A DNA stretch of 64,000 nucleotides from the NCBI GenBank assembly GCA_024233865.1, contig JACKPA010000005.1, positions 1 to 64,000 of the forward strand. The letters run 5' to 3'. Under the pieces are notes generated by a model, which saw nothing but the letters and a program-made list of their open reading frames with translations, did not search any database and had not been told where the DNA came from. Each line of letters opens with the position of its first letter. Position 1 is the first letter of the stretch. This document shows, piece by piece, positions 28,574 through 37,337 of the stretch. This DNA comes from Leptospiraceae bacterium (GTDB taxonomy: Bacteria > Spirochaetota > Leptospiria > Leptospirales > Leptospiraceae). The translations under genes were made by a program, and so were the position numbers.

Positions 28574-28611
28574 CTCACGAACATGAGAACTGAAAAGTCC
28601 ATATTCGTGAG
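28574..28611. terminator. Inverted repeat between convergent genes
   Basis: CTCACGAA (28574-28581) and TTCGTGAG (28604-28611) form an 8-bp stem in the 103 bp between the ends of two converging lipoprotein genes. There is no clear T tract, so terminator function is likely but unproven. Confidence 0.4.
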
Positions 28612-28629
28612 GATGAGATTGTAAATAGC

Positions 28630-28881
28630 TTATGGTTTTTTGCAATTTGCATTTACAGCATCTTTCTCTTTCATTTTTCGTTTTCTGTAATTTATATAGT
28701 CCAGGTCATCTTGGATTATATCCCCTTTATTTTGTGCTTTAACAACGTCTATATTATTTTTGAGAGTCTCCCTGTTATCAGTAGGGTCATTGGCAACAGA
28801 AGCAGTATTTGCATCCTTTTTTTTGCTAGAAGAACAAGCTATGGCAAATAGTAAAATTATTAAAAATAACATCTTTTTCAT
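28630..28881 (-). CDS. Small lipoprotein
   Basis: This is an 83-residue protein when started at the ATG at 28881. That start directly yields MKKMLFLIILLFAIAC, a textbook lipoprotein signal with Cys16. An in-frame ATG at 28923 would add 14 polar residues before the leader and is less likely; AGAGG lies 11 bases before the preferred ATG. The mature part is charged (Lys, Asp, Asn) with no known domain and ends in CKKP. Function unknown. Confidence 0.7.
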   Translation of the reverse strand: MKKMLFLIILLFAIACSSSKKKDANTASVANDPTDNRETLKNNIDVVKAQNKGDIIQDDLDYINYRKRKMKEKDAVNANCKKP

Positions 28882-28921
28882 AAAATTTTGTACCTCTTTT
28901 TTCTTGTTATAATTTTTTATC

Positions 28922-28964
28922 ATTAATTATAAACCAACAAAACTTGCCTATTATTATAATTAAT
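28922..28964. promoter_or_regulatory. Perfect 11-bp inverted repeat upstream of a divergent gene pair
   Basis: ATTAATTATAA (28922-28932) and TTATAATTAAT (28954-28964) are a perfect dyad, 21 bp apart. They lie between the small lipoprotein and the HAD gene at 29084, which diverge. It may be an operator, but the AT-only sequence makes chance likely. Confidence 0.3.
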
Positions 28965-29083
28965 AAAAACTAAAAAATTTTAAAGCGAATTCTCATAATT
29001 ATCCCTGGATAGATAGTGATATAGTTGCTCAAAACTTTACAATCCTATTGCCAAAATTAGCCCCTAAAATATCCTTAGTTATT

Positions 29084-29803
29084 ATGCAAAGCAAGACTAG
29101 GTTTATTTTTTTAGATGTTGGGGATACATTGTTGCAGCTAAAAAAACCACCTGGACAAATCTATTTTAGCATTTTACAAAAAAATGGTATAATACCTAAT
29201 GGTTTGCAATATGGGGATATAAAAAATATTTTTGCAGAATCTTGGTTAGAAATGTCCAAGCAAGTCCCACCTGATTTTAAAGACAGATATGCCAGTCACA
29301 AAAACGGATGCAACGGGTGGTGGATTGATTTGATAAATACATTTGTAAATAAAATGAATACTCCAAAAAAAATTCAAAAAGGTGTGTATGGGGAGATTTT
29401 TAAGCAATTTGATGATCCTGATATTTGGAGCATAGAGCCTACCTTTGAAAAACTAAGAGAGTTTACTCTAAAAAATGGTATAGGTCTTGGTATTATTTCA
29501 AATTGGGATTTGAGGTTAAGACAATTATTAATAAATAAAAACCTAATTGGATATTTTGAACACGTAATTATTTCAGCAGAATTCGGATATGAGAAACCAT
29601 CTTTAAAAATTTTTGAAGAAGGAAACCGATTGACTTCTTATGCCGGAAAAGAAATAATTTACGTTGGTGATAAGCCGGAATTAGATTACTATCCGCCCCT
29701 CCAATTGGGTTGGAGCGTATACTTAAAAGAAACCAAACCAAACCAAAACCATTTCCAAACCATAAAATATTTAAGTGACATTATAGACTTTTGTAAAACT
29801 TAG
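29084..29803 (+). CDS. HAD-family hydrolase
   Basis: The protein has 239 residues from the ATG at 29084; an upstream in-frame TTG (29048) would add 12 residues with no ribosome site. Motif I is FLDVGDTLL with nucleophile Asp11. The usual second Asp (+2) is Gly, as in several HAD-IA/HDHD3-like proteins. Motif II is IISNWD, motif III Lys in GYEKPSLKIF, and motif IV VGDKPELD. A helical cap lies between motifs I and II. It is a likely small-molecule phosphatase; substrate unknown. The STAS-like and CheY genes follow in the same direction. Confidence 0.85.
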   Translation: MQSKTRFIFLDVGDTLLQLKKPPGQIYFSILQKNGIIPNGLQYGDIKNIFAESWLEMSKQVPPDFKDRYASHKNGCNGWWIDLINTFVNKMNTPKKIQKGVYGEIFKQFDDPDIWSIEPTFEKLREFTLKNGIGLGIISNWDLRLRQLLINKNLIGYFEHVIISAEFGYEKPSLKIFEEGNRLTSYAGKEIIYVGDKPELDYYPPLQLGWSVYLKETKPNQNHFQTIKYLSDIIDFCKT

Positions 29804-29843
29804 TTGTATTAAAAAGAAAGAAAGAAAATTAAAGTATCATTAT

Positions 29844-30239
29844 ATGAATTTATACAAAGACTTGGAGCATGTTTCTTTTTTTTTGGTGAAAGAAGGTAAT
29901 ATCGGGATAGAAATTTGGAAAAAACCGGTAGATACTGAGCTTCATCAATTGGCGGGTGAAACCATTTTGCAAATAACCAAACAAAACCAACTAAAAAAGT
30001 GGATTATAGATTCTTGTGATTTAACTTTTATGAATCCAAAAGCTCAAAAGTATTGGAATGAAAAATGGTTAGCAGAAGGAATTAATTCCGGAATACGGTT
30101 TATCGCTTTTGTACGACCCTCCAAAGCGGTATCGGATATAACTTTTGCAGAAACAAGGTCTTTGTATTCCAAAAAGATAAAAGTTGCGGAATTCCATACG
30201 CTTGCTTTAGCCATAGAATGGCTAAAATCAATAAATTAA
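29844..30239 (+). CDS. STAS-like (SpoIIAA-type) protein
   Basis: This 131-residue soluble protein has the alternating beta-alpha pattern of a STAS/SpoIIAA-like domain. A strand-helix unit LKKWIIDSCDLTFMNPKAQKYW is followed by IRFIAFVRPSKAVSDI and a C-terminal helix LALAIEWLKSIN. It is 40 bp after the HAD gene and 22 bp before a CheY-type receiver, so the pair may act together. STAS proteins often take part in partner-switching or bind lipids or nucleotides. The assignment rests on pattern, not a clear motif. Confidence 0.6.
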   Translation: MNLYKDLEHVSFFLVKEGNIGIEIWKKPVDTELHQLAGETILQITKQNQLKKWIIDSCDLTFMNPKAQKYWNEKWLAEGINSGIRFIAFVRPSKAVSDITFAETRSLYSKKIKVAEFHTLALAIEWLKSIN

Positions 30240-30261
30240 ACAAAATTACGAGGAAAGATGA

Positions 30262-30627
30262 ATGAAGGTTTTATTGGTTGATGACTCTCTCTCGCAGCGA
30301 TATCGAATGAAAGAAATTATTGTTTCAAACGGAATTGCAGTTGAAGAGGTTGATGAAGCAACCAACGGTCTGGAAGCTTATGATAAGGTTAAAAAAAGGA
30401 GTTATAAACTCATATTTTTAGATTGGAATATGCCTAAAATGGATGGCATCAGTTTTTTAAAAAAAATAGATTCGGAAGGCTATGATATTCCTGTTATTAT
30501 GGTGACATCCGAAGGAGAAATCGAATATGCGAGAAAAGCAATGAAATTTGGCGCTTATGGATATATAACCAAGCCGGTAGACGTAAAAAAAGTAGAAATC
30601 ATTTTGAACAGGTATGTTAATAAATAA
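30262..30627 (+). CDS. Single-domain CheY-like response regulator
   Basis: A 121-residue protein made of a receiver domain only: Asp7/Asp8, phospho-acceptor Asp54 (IFLDWNMPKMDG), Thr82 (VTSEGE) and Lys104 (TKPVDVKK). There is no output domain, so it must act by protein contact, as CheY or Spo0F do. The start has GAGGAAAG upstream. A 9-bp hairpin (30632-30656) follows the stop. Confidence 0.92.
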   Translation: MKVLLVDDSLSQRYRMKEIIVSNGIAVEEVDEATNGLEAYDKVKKRSYKLIFLDWNMPKMDGISFLKKIDSEGYDIPVIMVTSEGEIEYARKAMKFGAYGYITKPVDVKKVEIILNRYVNK

Positions 30628-30631
30628 AAGT

Positions 30632-30656
30632 ATCGCAGGGCATGGAACCCTGCGAT
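30632..30656 (+). terminator. GC-rich hairpin after the CheY-like gene
   Basis: ATCGCAGGG (30632-30640) and CCCTGCGAT (30648-30656) form a perfect 9-bp stem with a 7-base loop, five bases after the stop codon. No T run follows, so it could be a terminator or an mRNA-stabilising hairpin. Confidence 0.55.
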
Positions 30657-30864
30657 GGAGATAGAGATTGAGATTGAAAAGTAGTTTACAAATAATTAGA
30701 CATTACATATTAAAAATTGGTAAAAAAAAAAGTAATTATTATAAGAAATATTATTTTTATATATCAAAGCAAAGTTGTTTTTAGATATAAAATCTAAGGT
30801 AATTCTTGAAAACCAAAAATATCAAATCACACAATTCCCAATAATCACAGTATAATTAGTATTT

Positions 30865-31875
30865 ATGAAGAAGTATTTTCTAAAAAGATTATTTTTATTG
30901 CTCCCGACTTTGATCGGTATAACCTTCGTTGTTTTTTTAATTTCTCACTTAGCACCAGGTGGTCCGTTAGAAAGAGAAATCGCAAAGCTAAAAGGGTACG
31001 CAAACTTAAAAGGGGGGAGTACAAAACAAGTAACAGAAGAAGAAATCAAAATTTTAAAAGAAAGACTACACCTTGACAAACCTATTCCTATTGCCTACAT
31101 TTTATGGCTAAAAGAAGTTGCTTTGTTAAATTTAGGAGAATCCAGGCTTCATTCAAGAGAGGTTAGTGAATTGATAACAGAAAAAATACCTATTTCCTTA
31201 ATGTTTGGATTATCCGGTTTTTTTATATCTTATTTTATCTGTATTCCTTTGGGAATTATCAAAGCACTAAAGCAAGGAGAAAAATTTGATCTAATTACAA
31301 GTGGTTTTATCTTTTTCACGTATTCCATACCAACATTCGCTTTTGCCATGTTATTGTTGTATATATTTTCTTCCGGAGAAATATTTTCCTATTTTCCATT
31401 AGGCCATGAAATATCAGACCATTACGAATCTTTTAGTTTTTGGGGAAAAGTTCAAGACAGATTGCATCACATGTTTTTACCGGTTTTGTGCTATGCAGTT
31501 CATTCCTTTGCAGTTATAACCTTGCTTATGAAAAATTCCTTATTAGAAGAAATCAGTAAAGATTATATAAGGACGGCAGTAGCTAAAGGTTTGGGTTTTA
31601 AAGAAGCCGTTTTCAAACACGCATTTAGAAACTCACTTATTCCTATTGCAACCGGTTTTGGGAATAACTTAAGTCTGATTTTTGCAGGTTCTTTGATAAT
31701 TGAGCTGGTTTTTAACATTGATGGTATGGGTTTGCTAAGTTTTCAAGCAGTAACGGAGCGTGATACCGAGCTGATGATGGGACTCCTTTTAGTACAAAGT
31801 TTTTTAACTTTATCCGGCAATATAATCTCAGACTTTCTGTATGTTGCTATCGATCCAAGAATAAAATTTGAATAG
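30865..31875 (+). CDS. Oligopeptide ABC transporter permease (OppB/YejB-like)
   Basis: This 336-residue inner-membrane protein has six hydrophobic segments, the N-terminal motif FVVFLISHLAPGGP typical of OppB/DppB, and the EAA-loop sequence KDYIRTAVAKGLGFKEAVFKHAFRNSLIP that contacts the ATPase. The extra loop (about 45-75) is like that of YejB. It is alone: no OppA, OppC, OppD or OppF is adjacent. The next gene is proB on the opposite strand. An OppD-type ATPase lies at 57112-58077 and could be its partner. Confidence 0.88.
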   Translation: MKKYFLKRLFLLLPTLIGITFVVFLISHLAPGGPLEREIAKLKGYANLKGGSTKQVTEEEIKILKERLHLDKPIPIAYILWLKEVALLNLGESRLHSREVSELITEKIPISLMFGLSGFFISYFICIPLGIIKALKQGEKFDLITSGFIFFTYSIPTFAFAMLLLYIFSSGEIFSYFPLGHEISDHYESFSFWGKVQDRLHHMFLPVLCYAVHSFAVITLLMKNSLLEEISKDYIRTAVAKGLGFKEAVFKHAFRNSLIPIATGFGNNLSLIFAGSLIIELVFNIDGMGLLSFQAVTERDTELMMGLLLVQSFLTLSGNIISDFLYVAIDPRIKFE

Positions 31876-31959
31876 AAGAGGAAAAATTTTGAAGATATAT
31901 TACAGGCTGGAAGCCTATAATACTTTACGATTTCTTTTGCTTGACTACTTAAAACCATC

Positions 31960-32814
31960 TCAAAACACTATCTGGTTTTTAAACATTTCTCTTATTTCGT
32001 CTTCACTTACAGCTTTGCTTTGGTTTTGGTTGGCAACTAAAGTGCCTATTTTATTGTATTGAACCAAGTTGTTTATACAATGTTTTTCTTTTCCGTTAAT
32101 AATGGCTGTTGGAATACCAGCCTGCAAAAGAATATTGGCTGCCATTAATTTTGTTCTCATGCCTCCAGATCCAGGTCCTTCGGGACCCTTTGCTAATTCC
32201 AAGTCGGATTCGGGTATTGTTTCCATAAAAGATACAAGTTCATTATTTTTTAAGAATCCGTCTACTCCCGTTAGTATAATCAAAAGGTCAGCTCTTACCA
32301 AAATGGAAACAATGGCAGACAAAATATCATTGTCACCTAACTTTATTTCCTCCGTAGCAACGGAATCATTTTCATTTACAATTGGCAAAATTCCCCAAGT
32401 AAGGAGTTGATTAAAAGTGTTTAGCAAGTTTTGGCATCCGTATTTTTCTTTAATTACCCTCATCCCAAAAAGAATCTGAGCAATTCTTACGTTTACCTTA
32501 GAAAAAAAACTTTGGTATAAATTCATCAATTGGTTTTGACCCATAGCTGCCAGTGCTTGCTTTTGAGGTAGGGTTAAGGTACCAGTAATAGAAATTGTAT
32601 CGGTTGAACCGATTACCTTTTTCCCTTGGGCTATAGCTCCACTGGAAACCAAAATAATTTTTTTATCTTGGTCTATCAAACTCCTAATATCTCCAACAAG
32701 ACTAAATAAAAAGTCATTGATTTCATGGGTGTCTCCGGATACTCGTGCGGAGCCTATTTTGATTACTATTGTTTTTGCATTGGAAATGGCTTTTGAAAAG
32801 TCGATTCTGTTCAT
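31960..32814 (-). CDS. proB: Glutamate 5-kinase
   Basis: The 284-residue enzyme phosphorylates glutamate as the first step of proline synthesis. Motifs: VIKIGSARVSG, SSGAIAQGKKVIG, ALAAMGQNQLM, NENDSVATEEIKLGDND, and the GPGSGGMRTKLMAA loop. The C-terminal PUA domain of the E. coli enzyme (367 residues) is missing; many bacteria have this short form. The ATG overlaps the stop of the upstream TPR gene by four bases, so the two are coupled. proA is not in the window. Confidence 0.93.
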   Translation of the reverse strand: MNRIDFSKAISNAKTIVIKIGSARVSGDTHEINDFLFSLVGDIRSLIDQDKKIILVSSGAIAQGKKVIGSTDTISITGTLTLPQKQALAAMGQNQLMNLYQSFFSKVNVRIAQILFGMRVIKEKYGCQNLLNTFNQLLTWGILPIVNENDSVATEEIKLGDNDILSAIVSILVRADLLIILTGVDGFLKNNELVSFMETIPESDLELAKGPEGPGSGGMRTKLMAANILLQAGIPTAIINGKEKHCINNLVQYNKIGTLVANQNQSKAVSEDEIREMFKNQIVF

Positions 32815-34583
32815 TTTTGTTCTAATTTTTTTATTGTTTCTTTGTATTTATTTTCAAGAATTTGAAGGTATTTGTTGTCACCATCGGTAATTTTCTTTTG
32901 AATTTTTAAACCGTTTTCATACATGACTTTTGCATTTTTCAAATCATCTATTGTTAAATAAATATCACCAAGGGTTGAATAAATCTGGGAAATTTCTTCA
33001 CTTTCTTTTTTTAGATTTTTTTTAATGTTTAGAACTTTTGTATAGAAGTCAATGGCTTGTTTGTTGTCTTTTTTGGATAAATACAAAACTCCAAGTTCCA
33101 TATAAATGTTTGCGAGGTCATCACTTTTTGTATTCTCTGAATTCGTATAAGTCTCGGCAGCAAGGTTATAAAACTCAATAGACTTATCATACTCTTTCAT
33201 AGATTTATAAACTTGCCCGATACTACTTAAACCCTGTGCTAACTCAGGGTGGTTTTCCGGCAGTATTTTATATTTAATGTTTAGAGAATTTCTGAAATTT
33301 TCCAAGGATTTTTCATAATCCTTTAATTCATAATAAGCCAGACCAAGGCTATAGTAACTGATAGCGATATTGGAATTTCTATCATTAAACAAAACTTTTA
33401 AAAGTTCAATCGAACGATTGTAGTATTCTATTGCATTTTTGAAATCTTTTTGAAAAAAATACACATTCCCTATCTGGTGGTAGCTAATGGCAATGTTGGG
33501 ATGATTTTCACCGTAGAGTTCTTTATTTATTTTTTGGGATTTGGTAAAAGATTCAATAGCCTTTTGGGGGTCTATTAAAATATAATAACATATACCTATG
33601 CTGCTATAATTCTTAGCGATATCTGCTTTTCCTTCTTTTCCCATTTTTTGGAGCAAGCTAATTGCTTTGTCATAAAAAGGTATTGCTGCTTTACACTCAC
33701 CAATGTCATGATAAAAAGAACCAGTGTAAAAATAGTTAGTGGCAAATTCAACATTTGTTTTTTGCTCTTTCTCCAATTCTTCCATTAGTTTAATTGAATT
33801 TTGAAAAGATTCTTTACCATTTTGAATTTCATTAAGCCCATGATAGGATTTACCGATTTTATTATAAATATTTGCCTGCATAATTTTATCACCTTCAGAC
33901 TTGTAAAAGGAAAGAGCTTTTTTAAAAAACGAAAGCCCATCTTTATAATTCCCTATATTATTATAGAGATCACCTACTTGAACTAAGAATGATTTTTCCC
34001 ACTCTTTATCTTCTTTGGGTAATAGCTTGATGGCATTTTGATAATCCAGAATTCCTTCTTTATAATTCAATCTCGCTAATTTCAAGTCACCTAAACAAGC
34101 CTGTAACAAAGCACCCACCAATGCAGAATTTGTATTCTTATCCTTTGTTTCAATCTCCAAACCTTGCTTTAAAAAGTCTTCCGCTTGACTGAACTCACCT
34201 TCCTTTAAGGCATTGTTTGCTTGTGATTTTATACTTTGAATAATCGGTTTTTTGGATTCTATTTTGTTTAATTTTTCCAATAAACTCTTATAATGACCAA
34301 CAATTAGGTGCAAGGTTTCATCCAAATGATCTTGGGGAATTCTATTATTTTGGAGAATGGTTAAAAAACTATATAGAGTTGAGCCTGTCACTCCAAGCCT
34401 TTCGGAAAGTTGTAGATGCGTTCTTTCCGAAATTTCATTGGTGCTTGTGATATAGATCATGTCATCAAAGCCTAAATTTATAATGCCTGTCCCAATATTA
34501 GAAGCAATTTGCTTAATCCTTTCGCATCCCATAAACAACAACAAGGATAAAAGTATAAAAGAATGGATCCGGTTTTTACTCAT
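32811..34583 (-). CDS. TPR-repeat lipoprotein
   Basis: Starting at the ATG at 34583, chosen because GGAG lies five bases before it, the protein has 590 residues and a leader ending in LLLFMGC (lipobox). An ATG 36 bases upstream would put a 12-residue hydrophilic tail before the signal. From about 130 to the end it is a long array of roughly 10 TPR units (patterns like ALSFYKSEGDKIMQANIYNKIGKSY), probably a protein-binding superhelix in the periplasm. The gene overlaps proB by four bases, an odd pairing that may only reflect gene packing. Confidence 0.85.
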   Translation of the reverse strand: MSKNRIHSFILLSLLLFMGCERIKQIASNIGTGIINLGFDDMIYITSTNEISERTHLQLSERLGVTGSTLYSFLTILQNNRIPQDHLDETLHLIVGHYKSLLEKLNKIESKKPIIQSIKSQANNALKEGEFSQAEDFLKQGLEIETKDKNTNSALVGALLQACLGDLKLARLNYKEGILDYQNAIKLLPKEDKEWEKSFLVQVGDLYNNIGNYKDGLSFFKKALSFYKSEGDKIMQANIYNKIGKSYHGLNEIQNGKESFQNSIKLMEELEKEQKTNVEFATNYFYTGSFYHDIGECKAAIPFYDKAISLLQKMGKEGKADIAKNYSSIGICYYILIDPQKAIESFTKSQKINKELYGENHPNIAISYHQIGNVYFFQKDFKNAIEYYNRSIELLKVLFNDRNSNIAISYYSLGLAYYELKDYEKSLENFRNSLNIKYKILPENHPELAQGLSSIGQVYKSMKEYDKSIEFYNLAAETYTNSENTKSDDLANIYMELGVLYLSKKDNKQAIDFYTKVLNIKKNLKKESEEISQIYSTLGDIYLTIDDLKNAKVMYENGLKIQKKITDGDNKYLQILENKYKETIKKLEQK

Positions 34584-34714
34584 TTTAACTCCATGGATAT
34601 ATTTCAGACTAACTCTCAAGTGTTGATTTCCATTACGTTTGTAATATATTAGAAATCAATAAAAATCATGATTCGGGATAAAAATATATCATTCAAGCAT
34701 GTATGGGCTGCCTA

Positions 34715-35434
34715 TTATTTGTTTTTTAAAAACATAAAGCTCTTTAATGCAATATGGATATAGGCAATAATAAATCCTTCTGTCATAACAAGAGCTGCTA
34801 CTTCAATGAGTCTTAGTTTGAATATCCCTAATAAGGAAAGCATAAAAGAAACAAAGAGAAAAAGTCCTGCAGCCTTTAACAGATAATTCTTTTTCGGAAG
34901 CCAAAACAAAAGTCCGTTGATTCCGCACAAAACAAATATACTAATCCATTTTGTAAGGCTGATATTTTTTAGCAAATATACGTCTTCATCCGTTAAAATT
35001 TTTGTTAAATTACCTAGCACGTTTAGTAACTTTATATTTTCAACTATATCAAAAATAATCGCTATTAATAAAAAAAAGTAGAAAAGGCGTTTTAAAATTA
35101 GACCAGGGGAATATTTTCTGGAACCAATTTCGAATAACATGATAAAAAAGGAGCTGTAGCTTACTATATATAAAAAATCAAAGTATACTGAGCGAATATA
35201 CTTATTATTATTTACAAAAAAATTTTCATCTTCGGGGTTTCCTACAATGGATCGAATTTGTTCCACTGTGCTTGATAGTTCCAATGCAATAATTGTTGAA
35301 TTTAAATTGGAATGGTTACCATGCAAAGGAGAGAAAGGTGTTATAATCGTTAAAAAAACACTAAGAAACAATAAGAACATACCGACATAGAAGGATAAGA
35401 AATAAACTTTTTTTTCTTTAAAATTTTGAAACAT
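34715..35434 (-). CDS. Multi-pass membrane protein of unknown function
   Basis: A 239-residue protein with about six hydrophobic helices (the first at about 12-32, the last near 205-230) and no recognised family. Its ATG directly follows the TAG of the PilZ gene (TAGATG), so translation is likely coupled. A loop (about 35-80) faces the envelope. It may be the target or partner of the PilZ protein; that is inference from order. Confidence 0.7.
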   Translation of the reverse strand: MFQNFKEKKVYFLSFYVGMFLLFLSVFLTIITPFSPLHGNHSNLNSTIIALELSSTVEQIRSIVGNPEDENFFVNNNKYIRSVYFDFLYIVSYSSFFIMLFEIGSRKYSPGLILKRLFYFFLLIAIIFDIVENIKLLNVLGNLTKILTDEDVYLLKNISLTKWISIFVLCGINGLLFWLPKKNYLLKAAGLFLFVSFMLSLLGIFKLRLIEVAALVMTEGFIIAYIHIALKSFMFLKNK

Positions 35435-36142
35435 CTATCGAATTAACTCTGATTTATTGACTAGTGATTCTGTATATTTTGAGATTTTTTTTCGACTAAA
35501 TTTGTTATGAATAAACTTTAATCCGTATCCATTTGGTTTATCGTAAAGCTTGCCTTTATTGATCCATGTAACTTCGCCCATGACTTCAATTTGAGAATTT
35601 TGAGGGTACAAAACTAAATTGCATTTATCGTTTATGGAAAATAGACCAGGCTCCCCCTCAACAAATATTCCATTTTTGGAAAGGTTTATTGCCTGCGTTT
35701 TGTAGTGACCTTGAAAACCGTGTTTACTTATGCTGACTTCAAATCTGACACTGTATCTTGGAGCATAGTATTTAAATATAAAATTATTGATTCTTTTTTT
35801 ATCTTTGTCCGAGATATCCTCATATTTAATCCAGATTCCAAGTCTTTTACCGCTTAATTCTTTGTAACCAATCATTTTTCCACTTAGCTCAATCAAGCCG
35901 ATGGCAAAAAAATTCATGGTAATAAATATTAAAACATCAGAGCCAACTTCCGGAATTAAGTCGAAGTCATCAATATAGATTTTTATATAAACATACTCGG
36001 GAGTTAATACACTTGTATTTAAATTGTATGTTTTCCCAAGTATGTTCAAACTAACCGGAATGCTTACAGCGTAGTTTTGTTTTTCCAGAATATGTTTGTC
36101 TAATAAGTGGAATTTGATCAATCCGTAAGAAAAGGTTTTCAT
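35435..36142 (-). CDS. PilZ-domain protein
   Basis: The protein has 235 residues. The C-terminal PilZ domain (about 125-230) has the c-di-GMP-binding motif RYSVR and NLSKNGIFVEG, matching RxxxR and (D/N)xSxxG. The N-terminal half (about 1-120) is an unknown beta-rich domain, similar in layout to the first domain of YcgR-type effectors. It is followed without gap by a membrane protein gene and preceded by a secreted-protein gene 33 bp upstream. No GGDEF or EAL gene is in the window. Confidence 0.85.
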   Translation of the reverse strand: MKTFSYGLIKFHLLDKHILEKQNYAVSIPVSLNILGKTYNLNTSVLTPEYVYIKIYIDDFDLIPEVGSDVLIFITMNFFAIGLIELSGKMIGYKELSGKRLGIWIKYEDISDKDKKRINNFIFKYYAPRYSVRFEVSISKHGFQGHYKTQAINLSKNGIFVEGEPGLFSINDKCNLVLYPQNSQIEVMGEVTWINKGKLYDKPNGYGLKFIHNKFSRKKISKYTESLVNKSELIR

Positions 36143-36175
36143 TTATTTTTAAAAATCCAAACAATAGAATTAGAT

Positions 36176-36739
36176 TTAAGGTTTTAATTCTACCTTTTGT
36201 ATGATTATCGTTTGCGATTGATCCATCGTGAGTTGAGGTAAACTTTGTTTTCCAATGATTTCATAAAAACCACTTTCTAAGGGCTTGCCTTTTTTATATT
36301 TTTGGCTTAACTCTTTTTTGAGTTCTTTTTTTAGGGCAAATTGAACGGAAACTGCTGATGGTGGCATATTTTTGTACCGATAAATTGCATATTCTTTATC
36401 ACCGTTAAAAACGGTATATTTGTTGTCTAATCCACCGGCAATTATTAAAACTTTTTTAGAGGCTGGAGCAGGGTCCGATTCCAGTTCTTTTACTGTAAGG
36501 GCAATACTTACCTTTTCTCCACCTGTAAATTCCGATTTACTTTTTTCATTTTTTTGTGTAGCTGCTTGTAAATCTTGAGCTTGATCAAAAATGTTGCCAC
36601 CTTTTTTTCCACTATCACTACTGCCGGTTTTGTCTTTTAACTTTTTCAAATCGTCAAAAGAAAATTGAGCGAAACTTGAGGATGCAAATCCTAAAAATAA
36701 AAATGTGGAAATAATTATCATAACTTTATTTTGAGTCAT
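36176..36739 (-). CDS. Periplasmic protein of unknown function
   Basis: This 187-residue protein has a signal peptide (cleavage after SSFA at about residue 24), a Lys/Ser/Gly-rich linker (about 30-70), and a C-terminal beta-rich domain (about 75-187) with no family I know. Ribosome site AGGAG precedes the ATG. It lies 33 bp before the PilZ gene and is likely the first gene of that operon. Confidence 0.75.
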   Translation of the reverse strand: MTQNKVMIIISTFLFLGFASSSFAQFSFDDLKKLKDKTGSSDSGKKGGNIFDQAQDLQAATQKNEKSKSEFTGGEKVSIALTVKELESDPAPASKKVLIIAGGLDNKYTVFNGDKEYAIYRYKNMPPSAVSVQFALKKELKKELSQKYKKGKPLESGFYEIIGKQSLPQLTMDQSQTIIIQKVELKP

Positions 36740-36932
36740 TTGTAAATTCTCCTAAAAAAATAATCTGATTAATACCCTTATTTAGACATGTTTGTAAAGA
36801 CTAAAGCTACTGCAAATGAAAAAAGAGCTTTAAAAAATTATGATTTGATAAAGGATTAGAATTTAGCTTCCAAGTTTGGTCGTTCCAAGATAAATATTTG
36901 ACATGTTTTTGATTCAAGAAAATTCTTGATGA

Positions 36933-37331
36933 ATGAAACACCTTATACTAAAATTTTTAATAATGGCTAGTTTTTTGTTGCTCAACTGTTGTTCTTCAAT
37001 AATTTTTACACCAGTAACAATGATAGATGGTGGGCATCCCGGTTATGACGTAGTTTATACCGGAACAAAAATGAATTATTTTATTGTATTTAGTGATTCT
37101 CATCATCCACATGGTCCTTTTGGGGGTCCGAGAATAAAAACACTTGCTATTATCGACTTCCCTTTTAGCTTTATATTCGATACCGTTTTTCTTCCCATAA
37201 CTTTACCATTTGGTATCATATCTGATATACTAAAAAGAAGAGAGAGTGAGAATAAAGAGGAGGACGAGAGACATCGAGATGAGGAAGCAAAAATAAAGTA
37301 TGGTAATTTTAAGCCTGATTTCGAAATATAG
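36933..37331 (+). CDS. YceK/YidQ-like lipoprotein
   Basis: A 132-residue lipoprotein with lipobox FLLLNC, then a short conserved core: GGHPGYDVVYTGT, and near the end IDFPFSFIFDTVFLPITLPFG, which matches the D-P-S-x-x-x-D-T-x-x-L-P pattern of the YceK/YidQ family. The tail is charged. It precedes the symporter gene by six bases, so both are likely in one transcript. The function of the family is not established. Confidence 0.7.
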   Translation: MKHLILKFLIMASFLLLNCCSSIIFTPVTMIDGGHPGYDVVYTGTKMNYFIVFSDSHHPHGPFGGPRIKTLAIIDFPFSFIFDTVFLPITLPFGIISDILKRRESENKEEDERHRDEEAKIKYGNFKPDFEI

Positions 37332-37337
37332 CATAGC

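Noticed and set aside
28882..28923. Longer start for the small lipoprotein at 28923
   Set aside because: It would put 14 polar residues ahead of a clean lipoprotein signal peptide.
29048..29083. Longer start for the HAD protein at TTG 29048
   Set aside because: No ribosome site and the extra residues precede motif I without homology; the ATG at 29084 is better.
31900..31915. AGGCTGGAAGCCT palindrome resembling ACAGGCTTCCAG near 48946
   Set aside because: Only about 12 bases with mismatches; too short to call a shared repeat.
31876..31959. Possible OppC remnant after the OppB-type gene
   Set aside because: A TTG after GAGGAAAAATT opens only nine codons and no OppC motif is readable in any frame of the 84-bp gap.
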